A stretch of DNA of 5,440 bases from Saprospiraceae bacterium. GTDB lineage: Bacteria > Bacteroidota > Bacteroidia > Chitinophagales > Saprospiraceae. Below the pieces are notes generated by a model, which was not told where the DNA came from, ran no database searches, and saw only the letters and a list, made by a program, of their open reading frames with translations. Location: contig JABWAJ010000409.1 in NCBI GenBank assembly GCA_013361075.1, positions 1 to 5,440 of the forward strand. Reading direction: 5' to 3'. Shown in pieces: positions 1-5,440 of the stretch. A program made the translations under genes and the position numbers. How positions within the stretch are numbered: position 1 is the first letter of the stretch; the number at the start of each line of letters is the position of its first letter.

Positions 1-544
1 TGCTCAAAGTTTCGGGGGTCATGCCCATCATGGAAGCCAGGTATTGGAGTGGAACAAGGTTAAAAAGTTCCGGATTTTGATCCATCAATTGCAGGTAGCG
101 GGCTTCTGCCGTCAGGTGCAGGTGGGTAAATACGCGTTCTTCAAGGAGAATGAAACAGCGGGCGATAAACAATTTATCCAATTCTGCCCATTTGGGAACA
201 GAAGTGCCAAGGCCCTGATAAGCTTTGCGGTCAATGCTATACAGCTCGCAATCGGTAAGTGCCTGAATATTCCAACGGCCCGGTGTGTCAAAAACAAAAC
301 TGGCCAGATCCGTAACAAAATATCCTGCCGTGGAAATCCACTGCGTCACTTCTTTGCCATCGGCATAGCGGTAAATGCGCATCAGTCCGGATCGGATAAA
401 AGCCAGCCGGTCGCAATACTGGTCTTCTTTGAGAAAAAAATCGTCTTTTTTAAGCACCAGAGGCTTGAATTGACGGGCAATTTCCTCAAGATCTTTTGGA
501 GGCACAGGGAAATACGTTTTGATGTAATTATTCAGTTCCTGCAT
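1..544 (-). CDS. Crp/Fnr-family transcriptional regulator (3' end cut by window edge)
   Basis: The minus strand reads open from an ATG at 544 to the left edge, giving 181 residues beginning MQELNNYIKTYFPVPPKDLE. Residues about 20-115 form a cyclic-nucleotide-binding-like beta roll (LAFIRSGLMRIYRY at 47-60, then IQALTDCELYSIDR at 93-106). A long dimerisation helix follows at about 118-145. The C-terminal part, VPLQYLASMMGMTPETLS at 164-181, matches the helix-turn-helix of Crp-like proteins, where the next residues are usually R-I-R. Family members are about 190-200 residues, so probably only 10-20 are missing. The canonical cAMP-contacting G-E-L...R-S pattern is absent, so the ligand, if any, is unknown. 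ATG is preferred because an in-frame TAA lies only 9 bases upstream; the sole alternative is a TTG at 550. No Shine-Dalgarno is visible. It is transcribed away from the OmpA gene; what it regulates cannot be told. The family call is firm, the function is not. Confidence 0.9.
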   Translation of the reverse strand, partial: MQELNNYIKTYFPVPPKDLEEIARQFKPLVLKKDDFFLKEDQYCDRLAFIRSGLMRIYRYADGKEVTQWISTAGYFVTDLASFVFDTPGRWNIQALTDCELYSIDRKAYQGLGTSVPKWAELDKLFIARCFILLEERVFTHLHLTAEARYLQLMDQNPELFNLVPLQYLASMMGMTPETLS

Positions 545-688
545 GCGCAATGGTTAGTTTTTGGAAATAATCCGGTGGAGTAAAACAATGCTTTTTTCCT
601 GGTTTTTCGCCTAAAAGTAGTTACTATTGCAGATATAAGCAGTCCCAGCATGTGAAAAACATCATTTATTTCATTCAACTAATTCCAC
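545..688. promoter_or_regulatory. Divergent intergenic region between the Crp-like regulator and the OmpA gene
   Basis: These 144 bases separate two divergent starts and so should hold both promoters. On the plus strand TACTATTG at 622-629 is one mismatch from the Bacteroidota -7 consensus TAnnTTTG; it would place transcription start near 635 and leave an OmpA leader of about 50 bases. I see no clear -33 TTG at the right distance. On the minus strand TACTTTTA (complement of 612-619) is also one mismatch away and could serve the regulator. The two candidates almost abut, so the promoters may compete. No strong Crp-type palindrome (TTGA-N-TCAA) was found, so autoregulation is not supported. The role as a promoter region follows from gene layout; the exact elements are weak guesses. 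Confidence 0.35.
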
Positions 689-2116
689 ATGAAAAAGCTA
701 CACTACCTCTTCGTTTTGATCCTTTTATTCGGTGCACAAATTTCTTTTTCTCAATACTCCGGAGCCAAAGATGGCTTAGCTGTACGCGTTGTTTTACCCA
801 ACTACCAGTACCCCATCACAAAAGATTTTCTGGAAGATGATTTTACCTCGGGGATGGAAATTGAATACGTCCGCTCGCTGAACAGCTTCCTGAATCTGGC
901 AATTCCCTTCCGGATCAATCGCGCCGACTTGCCAACCAACGAAACGGGTGGCATCAAAAACGTACCCGCTATGAGTCTGGATGCCTTGCTGCAACTTAAA
1001 TATTTCAAACCCAGGCAGTTTTTCAACCCTTACCTCTATGCCGGGATCAGTGGTATGTCCGAAAACCTTGACGGGGTCCGACTGGCAGTTCCTGTTGGTG
1101 GCGGTTTCGATTTTCGCATTGCACGCCATACCTACCTGACCACAAAAGCAGAATACCGCCTCGGTTTTGAAGACCTGCGCGACCACCTCCAGTTGGGTGC
1201 CGGCATCCTTGTCCTGCTCGGAGAAGGCGAAAGCGACGACAAGCCGGCCATGACCGACCGCGATGGCGACGGCATTCCCGATGCGCAGGACCTTTGCCCT
1301 GATGTGAAAGGCCTGGCTGCCTTTAATGGTTGCCCCGATACCGACGGCGACGGCCTCACCGACGGCGAAGACCAATGCCCAACAGTAGCCGGTTTGAAAG
1401 AATTCATGGGTTGCCCCGACGGGGATGGCGATGGTGTGCCGGATAAAGACGATGCCTGCCCAACCGAAAAAGGATTGGCTTCCAACAAAGGCTGCCCCGT
1501 ACGCGATGCAGATGGTGACGGCATTGATGATAAAGACGATGCCTGCCCAACTGAAAAGGGGACGCGCGAAACAAAAGGCTGCCCGGATACCGACCGCGAT
1601 GGCATCGCAGACCGCGAAGACGAATGCCCAACAGCACCTGGCCCCCGACAGTATAAAGGTTGTCCGGATGGCGATGGCGACGGCGTATTGGACAAAGACG
1701 ACCGCTGCCCAACGGTAGTTGGCCCGGCATCCAACAAAGGTTGTCCGGAGATCAAAAAAGAAGATAAGGAAACGTTGACTTTTGCCATGAAGGCAGTGCA
1801 GTTTGAAACCGCCAGAGCAACGCTGAAAAAAGAATCCAATGCCATTCTGGACCAGATTGTGGACATTATGAAACGTTATCCGGCCCATAAGCTGCGCATT
1901 AATGGCCACACGGACAGCATCGGCGAAGCGCCGGCCAATCAAACCCTTTCTGAAAAACGCGCCAAGGCCTGCTACGACTATCTCGTTTCAAAAGGCATTG
2001 CCGCCAACCGCATGTCGCACGCGGGCTACGGCGAAAGCCAGCCCATTGGTGACAATCGCTACAAGGATGGCCGCGAGAAAAACCGGCGGGTAGAGTTTGA
2101 TTTGTACATTGAATAG
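689..2116 (+). CDS. OmpA-family outer-membrane protein with six thrombospondin type 3 repeats
   Basis: This 475-residue protein has four parts. Residues 1-21 are a signal peptide (MKK, a hydrophobic core, likely cleavage in ISFS/QYSG). Residues about 22-180 form a beta-rich N-terminal domain with alternating aromatic and polar residues, probably a small outer-membrane barrel. Residues 190-353 hold six tandem TSP3 repeats, each with a D-x-D-x-D-G core followed by CP and GCP, expected to bind calcium and act as a stiff spacer. Residues 362-475 are an OmpA C-terminal domain with NGHTDSIG, LSEKRA, GYGESQP and EKNRRVEF. D409 and R424 have the same 15-residue spacing as the pair that binds diaminopimelate in E. 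coli OmpA. The likely role is anchoring the outer membrane to peptidoglycan, with a possible surface or adhesion role for the repeats. It appears monocistronic, followed by a strong hairpin. No Shine-Dalgarno precedes the ATG, which is normal for the phylum. Domain assignment is firm; physiological role is inferred. Confidence 0.95.
   Translation: MKKLHYLFVLILLFGAQISFSQYSGAKDGLAVRVVLPNYQYPITKDFLEDDFTSGMEIEYVRSLNSFLNLAIPFRINRADLPTNETGGIKNVPAMSLDALLQLKYFKPRQFFNPYLYAGISGMSENLDGVRLAVPVGGGFDFRIARHTYLTTKAEYRLGFEDLRDHLQLGAGILVLLGEGESDDKPAMTDRDGDGIPDAQDLCPDVKGLAAFNGCPDTDGDGLTDGEDQCPTVAGLKEFMGCPDGDGDGVPDKDDACPTEKGLASNKGCPVRDADGDGIDDKDDACPTEKGTRETKGCPDTDRDGIADREDECPTAPGPRQYKGCPDGDGDGVLDKDDRCPTVVGPASNKGCPEIKKEDKETLTFAMKAVQFETARATLKKESNAILDQIVDIMKRYPAHKLRINGHTDSIGEAPANQTLSEKRAKACYDYLVSKGIAANRMSHAGYGESQPIGDNRYKDGREKNRRVEFDLYIE
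1256..1747 (+). repeat. Six tandem TSP3 calcium-binding repeat units within the OmpA-like gene
   Basis: The coding sequence repeats with a period of about 26 codons. The cores are DRDGDGIPDAQDLCP, DTDGDGLTDGEDQCP, DGDGDGVPDKDDACP, DADGDGIDDKDDACP, DTDRDGIADREDECP and DGDGDGVLDKDDRCP, each followed by a variable linker ending in GCP. The fourth unit is preceded by two extra residues (GCPVRDADGDG in place of GCPDGDGDG). In the fifth unit the third core position is R instead of G (DTDRDG). At DNA level GATGGCGACGGC-like segments recur but have diverged, so the array is old, though units three and four share DKDDACPTEKG and may be a more recent duplication. Confidence 0.9.
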
Positions 2117-2164
2117 CGGTGGCTGGCTCTAGCCGGCAAACCTTGAGTGATAAGCTGGCAGGAA

Positions 2165-2204
2165 GCAAGAGGCAAACTGGCAAATTCGCCGGTTTGCCTC
2201 TTGC
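2165..2204 (+). terminator. Strong hairpin downstream of the OmpA gene, probable terminator or mRNA 3' end
   Basis: The left arm GCAAGAGGCAAACTGGC (2165-2181) pairs with the right arm GCCGGTTTGCCTCTTGC (2188-2204) over 17 pairs with a single G-U wobble, closing a six-base loop AAATTC. It begins 48 bases after the OmpA stop codon. There is no T-run after the stem on either strand, so it is not a textbook intrinsic terminator; it could end transcription with help, protect the 3' end of the OmpA mRNA, or belong to a repeated intergenic element. The stem itself is directly visible; its role is inferred. Confidence 0.6.
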
Positions 2205-2235
2205 AAATTTGCCCCTTACTAATTTGATTAATTCT

Positions 2236-2267
2236 TCAAATCCTCAAATCTCCAAATCCCCAATTCC
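2236..2267. repeat. Four imperfect 8-bp tandem repeats upstream of guaA
   Basis: Consecutive octamers TCAAATCC, TCAAATCT, CCAAATCC and CCAATTCC fill these 32 bases. The last ends five bases before the guaA -7 element, so the array covers the place where a -33 element would lie. On the other strand it reads as a GGATTTGAGGATTTGA-like repeat, a style I recall from intergenic regions of Bacteroidota genomes; that recollection was not checked here. Confidence 0.6.
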
Positions 2268-2272
2268 TTCCC

Positions 2273-2280
2273 TATATTTG
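2273..2280 (+). promoter_or_regulatory. guaA promoter, Bacteroidota -7 element TATATTTG
   Basis: TATATTTG matches the Bacteroidota sigma-ABfr -7 consensus TAnnTTTG exactly. Transcription normally begins about 4-7 bases after the final G, which here falls at 2284-2287, on or beside the guaA ATG at 2286. The mRNA would therefore be leaderless or nearly so. No TTG or TTTG is seen at the expected -33 spacing; that position is occupied by the octamer repeats. The match is exact but short; its position immediately before a start codon supports it. Confidence 0.65.
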
Positions 2281-2285
2281 CAGCC

Positions 2286-3827
2286 ATGAATGAAAGAATA
2301 CTCATCCTCGATTTCGGATCACAATACACCCAGCTCATTGCCCGCCGGGTGCGGGAGTTGAATGTTTACAGCGAAATTGTCCCATACAATAAAGTACCGG
2401 CGAGTTTCGACGGCATCAAAGGCATCATCCTCTCGGGCAGCCCGTTTTCGGTTACTGACGACAATGCACTGCACGCCGACCTCGATAAACTTATTGGAAA
2501 AATCCCGGTGTTAGGAGTCTGCTACGGGGCCCAATACGTTTCCCAATACTACGGCGGCAAAGTACAGCGCTCCAACAAGCGCGAATACGGAAAAGCCAAC
2601 CTCACCCGCATCCACCAAAACGACCCGCTGCTGCATGGTGTGCCCGTTGGTTCCCAGGTCTGGATGTCGCATGGTGACACCATTGAAAGCATCCCGGCGC
2701 AATTCGAGTTACTGGCCAGCACCGACAGTGTGGAAGTAGCGGCATTTCGCTCGAAAACGGGCACTTTTGGTGCACCCCTGTACTGCATCCAGTTTCATCC
2801 GGAGGTTACCCATAGCATCCACGGCGAAATGTTGATCCGCAATTTTGTCAGCGACATTTGCGGGTGCACCGGCGACTGGACACCGGTTTCCTTCATTGAG
2901 CACACGGTAGAAGAATTGCGCAACCTTATTGGTGAGGAAAAAGTACTGATGGGCCTTTCCGGCGGCGTAGATTCTTCTGTTGCTGCCGTTTTACTGCACC
3001 ATGCCATAGGCGACCGGCTGTTGTGTTTTTTTGTGGACAACGGCTTGATGCGGAAAAACGAATACGAAGAAGTAATGTCATCTTACCTCGGCCTTGGCCT
3101 GAACGTAGAAGGTATTGATGCAAAGTCAAAATTCTGGAGCGCGCTTGAAGGTTTAAGCAAGCCCGAAGACAAACGCAAAGCCATTGGACGGGTATTCATT
3201 GAGGTTTTTGAAGAAGAAGCCGAGCTGCATCCCGATATGGCCTGGCTGGGTCAGGGTACTATTTATCCGGATGTTATCGAATCAGTTTCCGTCCATGGCC
3301 CTTCGGTTACCATCAAATCGCACCACAATGTAGGCGGTTTGCCGGAACACCTGAAGTTGAAAATTGTTGAGCCTTTGCGCATGCTCTTCAAAGATGAAGT
3401 GCGCAAGGTTGGTACTGCGTTGGGCATTCCACAAGCCATCCTGGGGCGGCACCCCTTCCCCGGGCCAGGCCTCGGTATCCGCATTCTTGGTGCAGTGACG
3501 CCGGAAAAAGTAACCCTGTTGCAGGAAGCTGACGCTATTTACACCAATAACCTGAAAAAATTTGGATTGTACGATAAAGTGTGGCAGGCAGGCGCCATCC
3601 TGCTGCCAGTCTATTCTGTTGGCGTGATGGGCGACGAACGCACCTACGAACAAGCCATTGCACTGCGTGCAGTAGATTCTATAGATGGTATGACTGCTGA
3701 GTGGAGCAGGCTGCCTCACGACTTTTTAGCCACCGTTTCCAGCGAGATCATTAACCAAATTAAAGGAATTAACAGAGTCGTTTATGACATCAGCACCAAA
3801 CCTCCTGCAACGATTGAATGGGAATAA
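2286..3827 (+). CDS. guaA: GMP synthase (glutamine-hydrolysing)
   Basis: GuaA converts XMP, ATP and glutamine to GMP, AMP, pyrophosphate and glutamate, the last step of de novo guanine nucleotide synthesis, in the cytoplasm. The 513 residues cover the full family length (E. coli about 525). Residues 1-190 are a class I glutamine amidotransferase with nucleophile C79 in GVCYGAQY and partners H171 and E173 in FHPEV. The ATP-pyrophosphatase domain follows, with the P-loop SGGVDSS at 225-231, DNGLMRKNE after it, GQGTIYPDVIES and IKSHHNVGG at 343-351. The dimerisation and XMP-binding region starts near RHPFPGPG (388-395) and ends with KPPATIEWE, the usual C-terminus. All catalytic residues are present. 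SGSPFSV replaces the SGGP form seen in E. coli, which I believe is common in Bacteroidota. Expression probably starts at the -7 element directly upstream. Its 3' end overlaps the next gene by 44 bases, suggesting co-transcription. Confidence 0.98.
   Translation: MNERILILDFGSQYTQLIARRVRELNVYSEIVPYNKVPASFDGIKGIILSGSPFSVTDDNALHADLDKLIGKIPVLGVCYGAQYVSQYYGGKVQRSNKREYGKANLTRIHQNDPLLHGVPVGSQVWMSHGDTIESIPAQFELLASTDSVEVAAFRSKTGTFGAPLYCIQFHPEVTHSIHGEMLIRNFVSDICGCTGDWTPVSFIEHTVEELRNLIGEEKVLMGLSGGVDSSVAAVLLHHAIGDRLLCFFVDNGLMRKNEYEEVMSSYLGLGLNVEGIDAKSKFWSALEGLSKPEDKRKAIGRVFIEVFEEEAELHPDMAWLGQGTIYPDVIESVSVHGPSVTIKSHHNVGGLPEHLKLKIVEPLRMLFKDEVRKVGTALGIPQAILGRHPFPGPGLGIRILGAVTPEKVTLLQEADAIYTNNLKKFGLYDKVWQAGAILLPVYSVGVMGDERTYEQAIALRAVDSIDGMTAEWSRLPHDFLATVSSEIINQIKGINRVVYDISTKPPATIEWE
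3784..3827 (+). other. 44-base overlap of guaA 3' end and the lipoprotein gene 5' end
   Basis: The lipoprotein ATG lies in a different reading frame within the last 15 codons of guaA. AAAGGA at 3762-3767 resembles a ribosome binding site but sits 16 bases before the ATG, farther than usual. The overlap suggests translational coupling, unless the true start is a downstream TTG or GTG. Confidence 0.6.
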
Positions 3828-5307
3828 CATAGCCTGGGTGCTATTGTTTTTTCTGCTACCGGCTTTCTATTCCTGCGAAGCGCTGAAACCAATTCAGAGC
3901 GGCACGGATACTACCAAAGCAGATCCTAAAAAGGACCCGAAAACGGAGGTCAAGAAGGATCCGACTCTGGAAGAAATCCAGGGGCGCAAGCGCTATGACC
4001 CCGAAACGAAACGTTGGGTTTACGTCGAATATGCGCCGACGGAAAAAATGGATACCATCATCTGGAAAGAAATCCCGGCAGGAAGCGTAAACGTCATTAC
4101 TGGCGAAGATACCGGAGAAAATGCCGATATTTTTGATCCCGGCGATCCCAAAGAGGAAGGACAGTTTGGCACTCAGTTTTTTTCTTCCTACAATGTTGCC
4201 GTGGCACTTCCTTTCCTGACCGATAAGTTTGATGCAAAAGTCGGAACGATTCACGAACACTCCTACTGGGCCATCCAGTTTTACAGCGGTTTAAAAATGG
4301 CACTTGACGACCTTACTGCTGAAGACATTCGGCTCAATGTCAGTGTCATAGACACCAAAGAATCAAACGAAACGGCGGTTCAATCGCTGGTACGCATCAA
4401 TCCTGACCTGAAAAAAGCACACCTCATCATCGGCCCTTACCGGCGTGATAATGTTCGTGTCATGGCTGAATTTGCAAAAACATCCGACATTACTCTTGTG
4501 TCGCCTGCAAGTGCAGCATCCGGCCTGTCTGCAAGCAATCCGAATTACATCCAGGTAAATCCAACCCTGGAATCGCATTGCGCCTCCATAACCCGCCATG
4601 CCCTGCAACATTACAGCCCAGGAAAAATTGTACTCGTCAGCCGGAACGAAACCGCCGAATCTTCACGTTTGGCCTATTTCCAGGCAGAATTTGCAGGCAG
4701 AAAAAATACCCGCGATACCTCCCGTTTGCGCGAACTGATCATCAACGACAATACCGCCGATCTGGCAAGAACAAACCTGCTTTCGTACGTCAGCCAGGAC
4801 GATACCACCGTTTTTATTGTGCCTTCCTGGTCGGATGAAACGTACATCTACTCCCTGTTGCGAAAAATTGACCTTGTCCGCAATCCATACAACCACATCG
4901 TCGTTTACGGTATGCCCCAATGGATGCAATACGAACGCGTAGATTATGAATATTACGAAAAACTGAACGTCCATGTCAGCAGCAGCAGTTACATCAATAT
5001 GTTGGACCCCCAAACACAATTGTTCCGCCAGCGGTATTATGACCGTTATGGGACCGTGCCAACGGAAGATGCGTTTATTGGCTACGACCTGATGCTGTAC
5101 TTTGGTCGCATGATCCACAAACATGGCACTAAGTTTCAGTATTTTATCGATACAGAATCTTCAAATGCCCTGCATACGCGCTTCCAGTTTCTACCGATTG
5201 AAGCGAATGCTGCTCAGCGAACCCGGATGACCGTTATTGACCGTTTTGAAAACAAATACGTTAACATTCTGGAATTCAAAGATTACCAGTTTCAGCTTTC
5301 TGAGTAA
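3784..5307 (+). CDS. Predicted lipoprotein with type 1 periplasmic-binding-protein (Peripla_BP_6-like) fold
   Basis: The product has 507 residues. Residues 1-31 look like a lipoprotein signal: R10, a hydrophobic run at 16-28, then FYSC with the acceptor C31, a relaxed lipobox as often seen in Bacteroidota. Residues 32-60 are a charged linker with two KKDP copies. Residues 61-130 are an unrecognised region containing RYDPETKRWVYVEY and MDTIIWKEIP. From Y136 (YNVAVALPFL) to the end it resembles a type 1 periplasmic binding protein of the branched-chain amino acid receptor kind: IIGPYRRDNV at 215-224, LVSPASAASG from 238, and GYDLMLYFGRMI from 433. No transporter permease or ATPase lies nearby, so solute uptake is not shown; such folds also serve as sensors and, in LpoA, as activators of cell-wall synthases. 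Related Bacteroidota proteins often carry LysM repeats before this fold; none is seen here. The ATG at 3784 lies inside guaA; later starts (TTG 3814, GTG 3838) would lose R10. Fold call is fairly sure, function unknown. Confidence 0.8.
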   Translation: MTSAPNLLQRLNGNNIAWVLLFFLLPAFYSCEALKPIQSGTDTTKADPKKDPKTEVKKDPTLEEIQGRKRYDPETKRWVYVEYAPTEKMDTIIWKEIPAGSVNVITGEDTGENADIFDPGDPKEEGQFGTQFFSSYNVAVALPFLTDKFDAKVGTIHEHSYWAIQFYSGLKMALDDLTAEDIRLNVSVIDTKESNETAVQSLVRINPDLKKAHLIIGPYRRDNVRVMAEFAKTSDITLVSPASAASGLSASNPNYIQVNPTLESHCASITRHALQHYSPGKIVLVSRNETAESSRLAYFQAEFAGRKNTRDTSRLRELIINDNTADLARTNLLSYVSQDDTTVFIVPSWSDETYIYSLLRKIDLVRNPYNHIVVYGMPQWMQYERVDYEYYEKLNVHVSSSSYINMLDPQTQLFRQRYYDRYGTVPTEDAFIGYDLMLYFGRMIHKHGTKFQYFIDTESSNALHTRFQFLPIEANAAQRTRMTVIDRFENKYVNILEFKDYQFQLSE

Positions 5308-5322
5308 AATGATTTATTTTTC

Positions 5323-5440
5323 ATGAAAAAGATCATACTCCCACTGTTATTGTGGATGGCCGCGACGGCAGCTGCGTTGGCAAACAACGGCGATGAAGGT
5401 GGCTATCAGATTAAAATCAAAATTAACGGCTATGAAAAAG
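5323..5440 (+). CDS. Exported protein, N-terminal fragment, possibly DUF4369/thioredoxin-like family (cut by window edge)
   Basis: Only the first 39 codons are present. MKKIILPLLLWMAATAAALA is a clear Sec signal peptide with a good ALA/NN cleavage site after residue 20; no lipobox cysteine is seen. The mature start, NNGDEGGYQIKIKINGYEK, has the alternating G-Y-x-I-x-I-x-I-x-G-Y pattern found at the beginning of DUF4369 domains in Bacteroidota, which often precede a TlpA/AhpC-type thioredoxin domain. If so the protein would be a periplasmic thiol-disulphide oxidoreductase, but the catalytic part lies outside the window. It begins 15 bases after the lipoprotein stop, so the two are probably co-transcribed. 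No Shine-Dalgarno is visible; the spacer is A/T-rich. Existence of the gene is likely, the family call is tentative. Confidence 0.75.
   Translation, partial: MKKIILPLLLWMAATAAALANNGDEGGYQIKIKINGYEK

Noticed and set aside
550..552. Alternative TTG start (first base at 550 on the minus strand) for the Crp-like gene
   Set aside because: The ATG two codons later is a better start codon and no ribosome binding site favours the TTG, though it cannot be excluded.
44..583. Plus-strand 179-codon open frame opposite the Crp-like gene
   Set aside because: It has no recognisable domain and lies antisense to a minus-strand frame with clear Crp/Fnr features over its whole length.
649..691. Inverted repeat CATGTG / CACATG whose right arm covers the OmpA start codon
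   Set aside because: Only six pairs across a 31-base loop with no extension; too weak to claim start-codon control.
652..840. 62-codon frame starting at a GTG before the OmpA gene
   Set aside because: It overlaps the OmpA start in another frame, covering its signal peptide, and shows no features of its own.
1256..1747. CRISPR-like spaced repeats
   Set aside because: The periodicity is that of coding TSP3 units in an intact reading frame; repeats are diverged and spacers are not unique sequence.
794..1942. Long minus-strand open frames (382 and 244 codons) opposite the OmpA gene
   Set aside because: They arise from the repetitive GAC/GGC codons of the TSP3 region read backwards; the translations are low-complexity and match no family I know.
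2117..2285. Purine riboswitch or other 5' regulatory RNA for guaA
   Set aside because: No purine-aptamer-like three-way junction was seen and the promoter element lies downstream of the hairpin, so the hairpin would not be in the guaA mRNA.

Overview
The window looks like an ordinary chromosomal segment of a Bacteroidota (Bacteroidetes) bacterium. The signs are a Bacteroidota-type TAnnTTTG promoter element just before guaA, no clear Shine-Dalgarno sequence before any start codon, a Crp/Fnr-like regulator of the type common in the phylum, an OmpA-family protein with thrombospondin type 3 (TSP3) repeats, and a final gene whose N-terminus resembles DUF4369/thioredoxin-like lineage proteins. A member of the Saprospiria or Chitinophagia is my guess from style only; there is no rRNA or other marker to fix it.

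Layout: (1) Bases 1-544, minus strand: a Crp/Fnr-family transcriptional regulator, cut by the left edge a short way before its C-terminus, inside the DNA-binding helix-turn-helix. (2) 545-688: a divergent intergenic region carrying the 5' regions of both neighbours. (3) 689-2116, plus: a secreted outer-membrane OmpA-like protein with a signal peptide, an N-terminal beta-rich domain, six TSP3 calcium-binding repeats and a C-terminal peptidoglycan-binding OmpA domain. (4) 2117-2285: an intergenic region with a strong 17-bp-stem hairpin, four imperfect 8-bp tandem repeats and a promoter -7 element lying five bases before the next ATG. (5) 2286-3827, plus: guaA, complete GMP synthase. (6) 3784-5307, plus: a predicted lipoprotein with a type 1 periplasmic-binding-protein fold, overlapping the end of guaA by 44 bases. 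(7) 5323-5440, plus: the first 39 codons of an exported protein, running off the right edge.

Genes 5-7 lie on one strand with an overlap and a 15-base gap, so they probably form one transcript starting at the guaA promoter. GuaA makes GMP in the cytoplasm; the two following products are exported, so the link may be only co-transcription. The OmpA protein stands alone as a structural link between outer membrane and peptidoglycan. I found no convincing sign of a defence system, mobile element, CRISPR array or RNA gene. The least explained items are the PBP1-like lipoprotein coupled to guaA, the apparently leaderless guaA transcript, and the hairpin plus 8-bp repeats between ompA and guaA.
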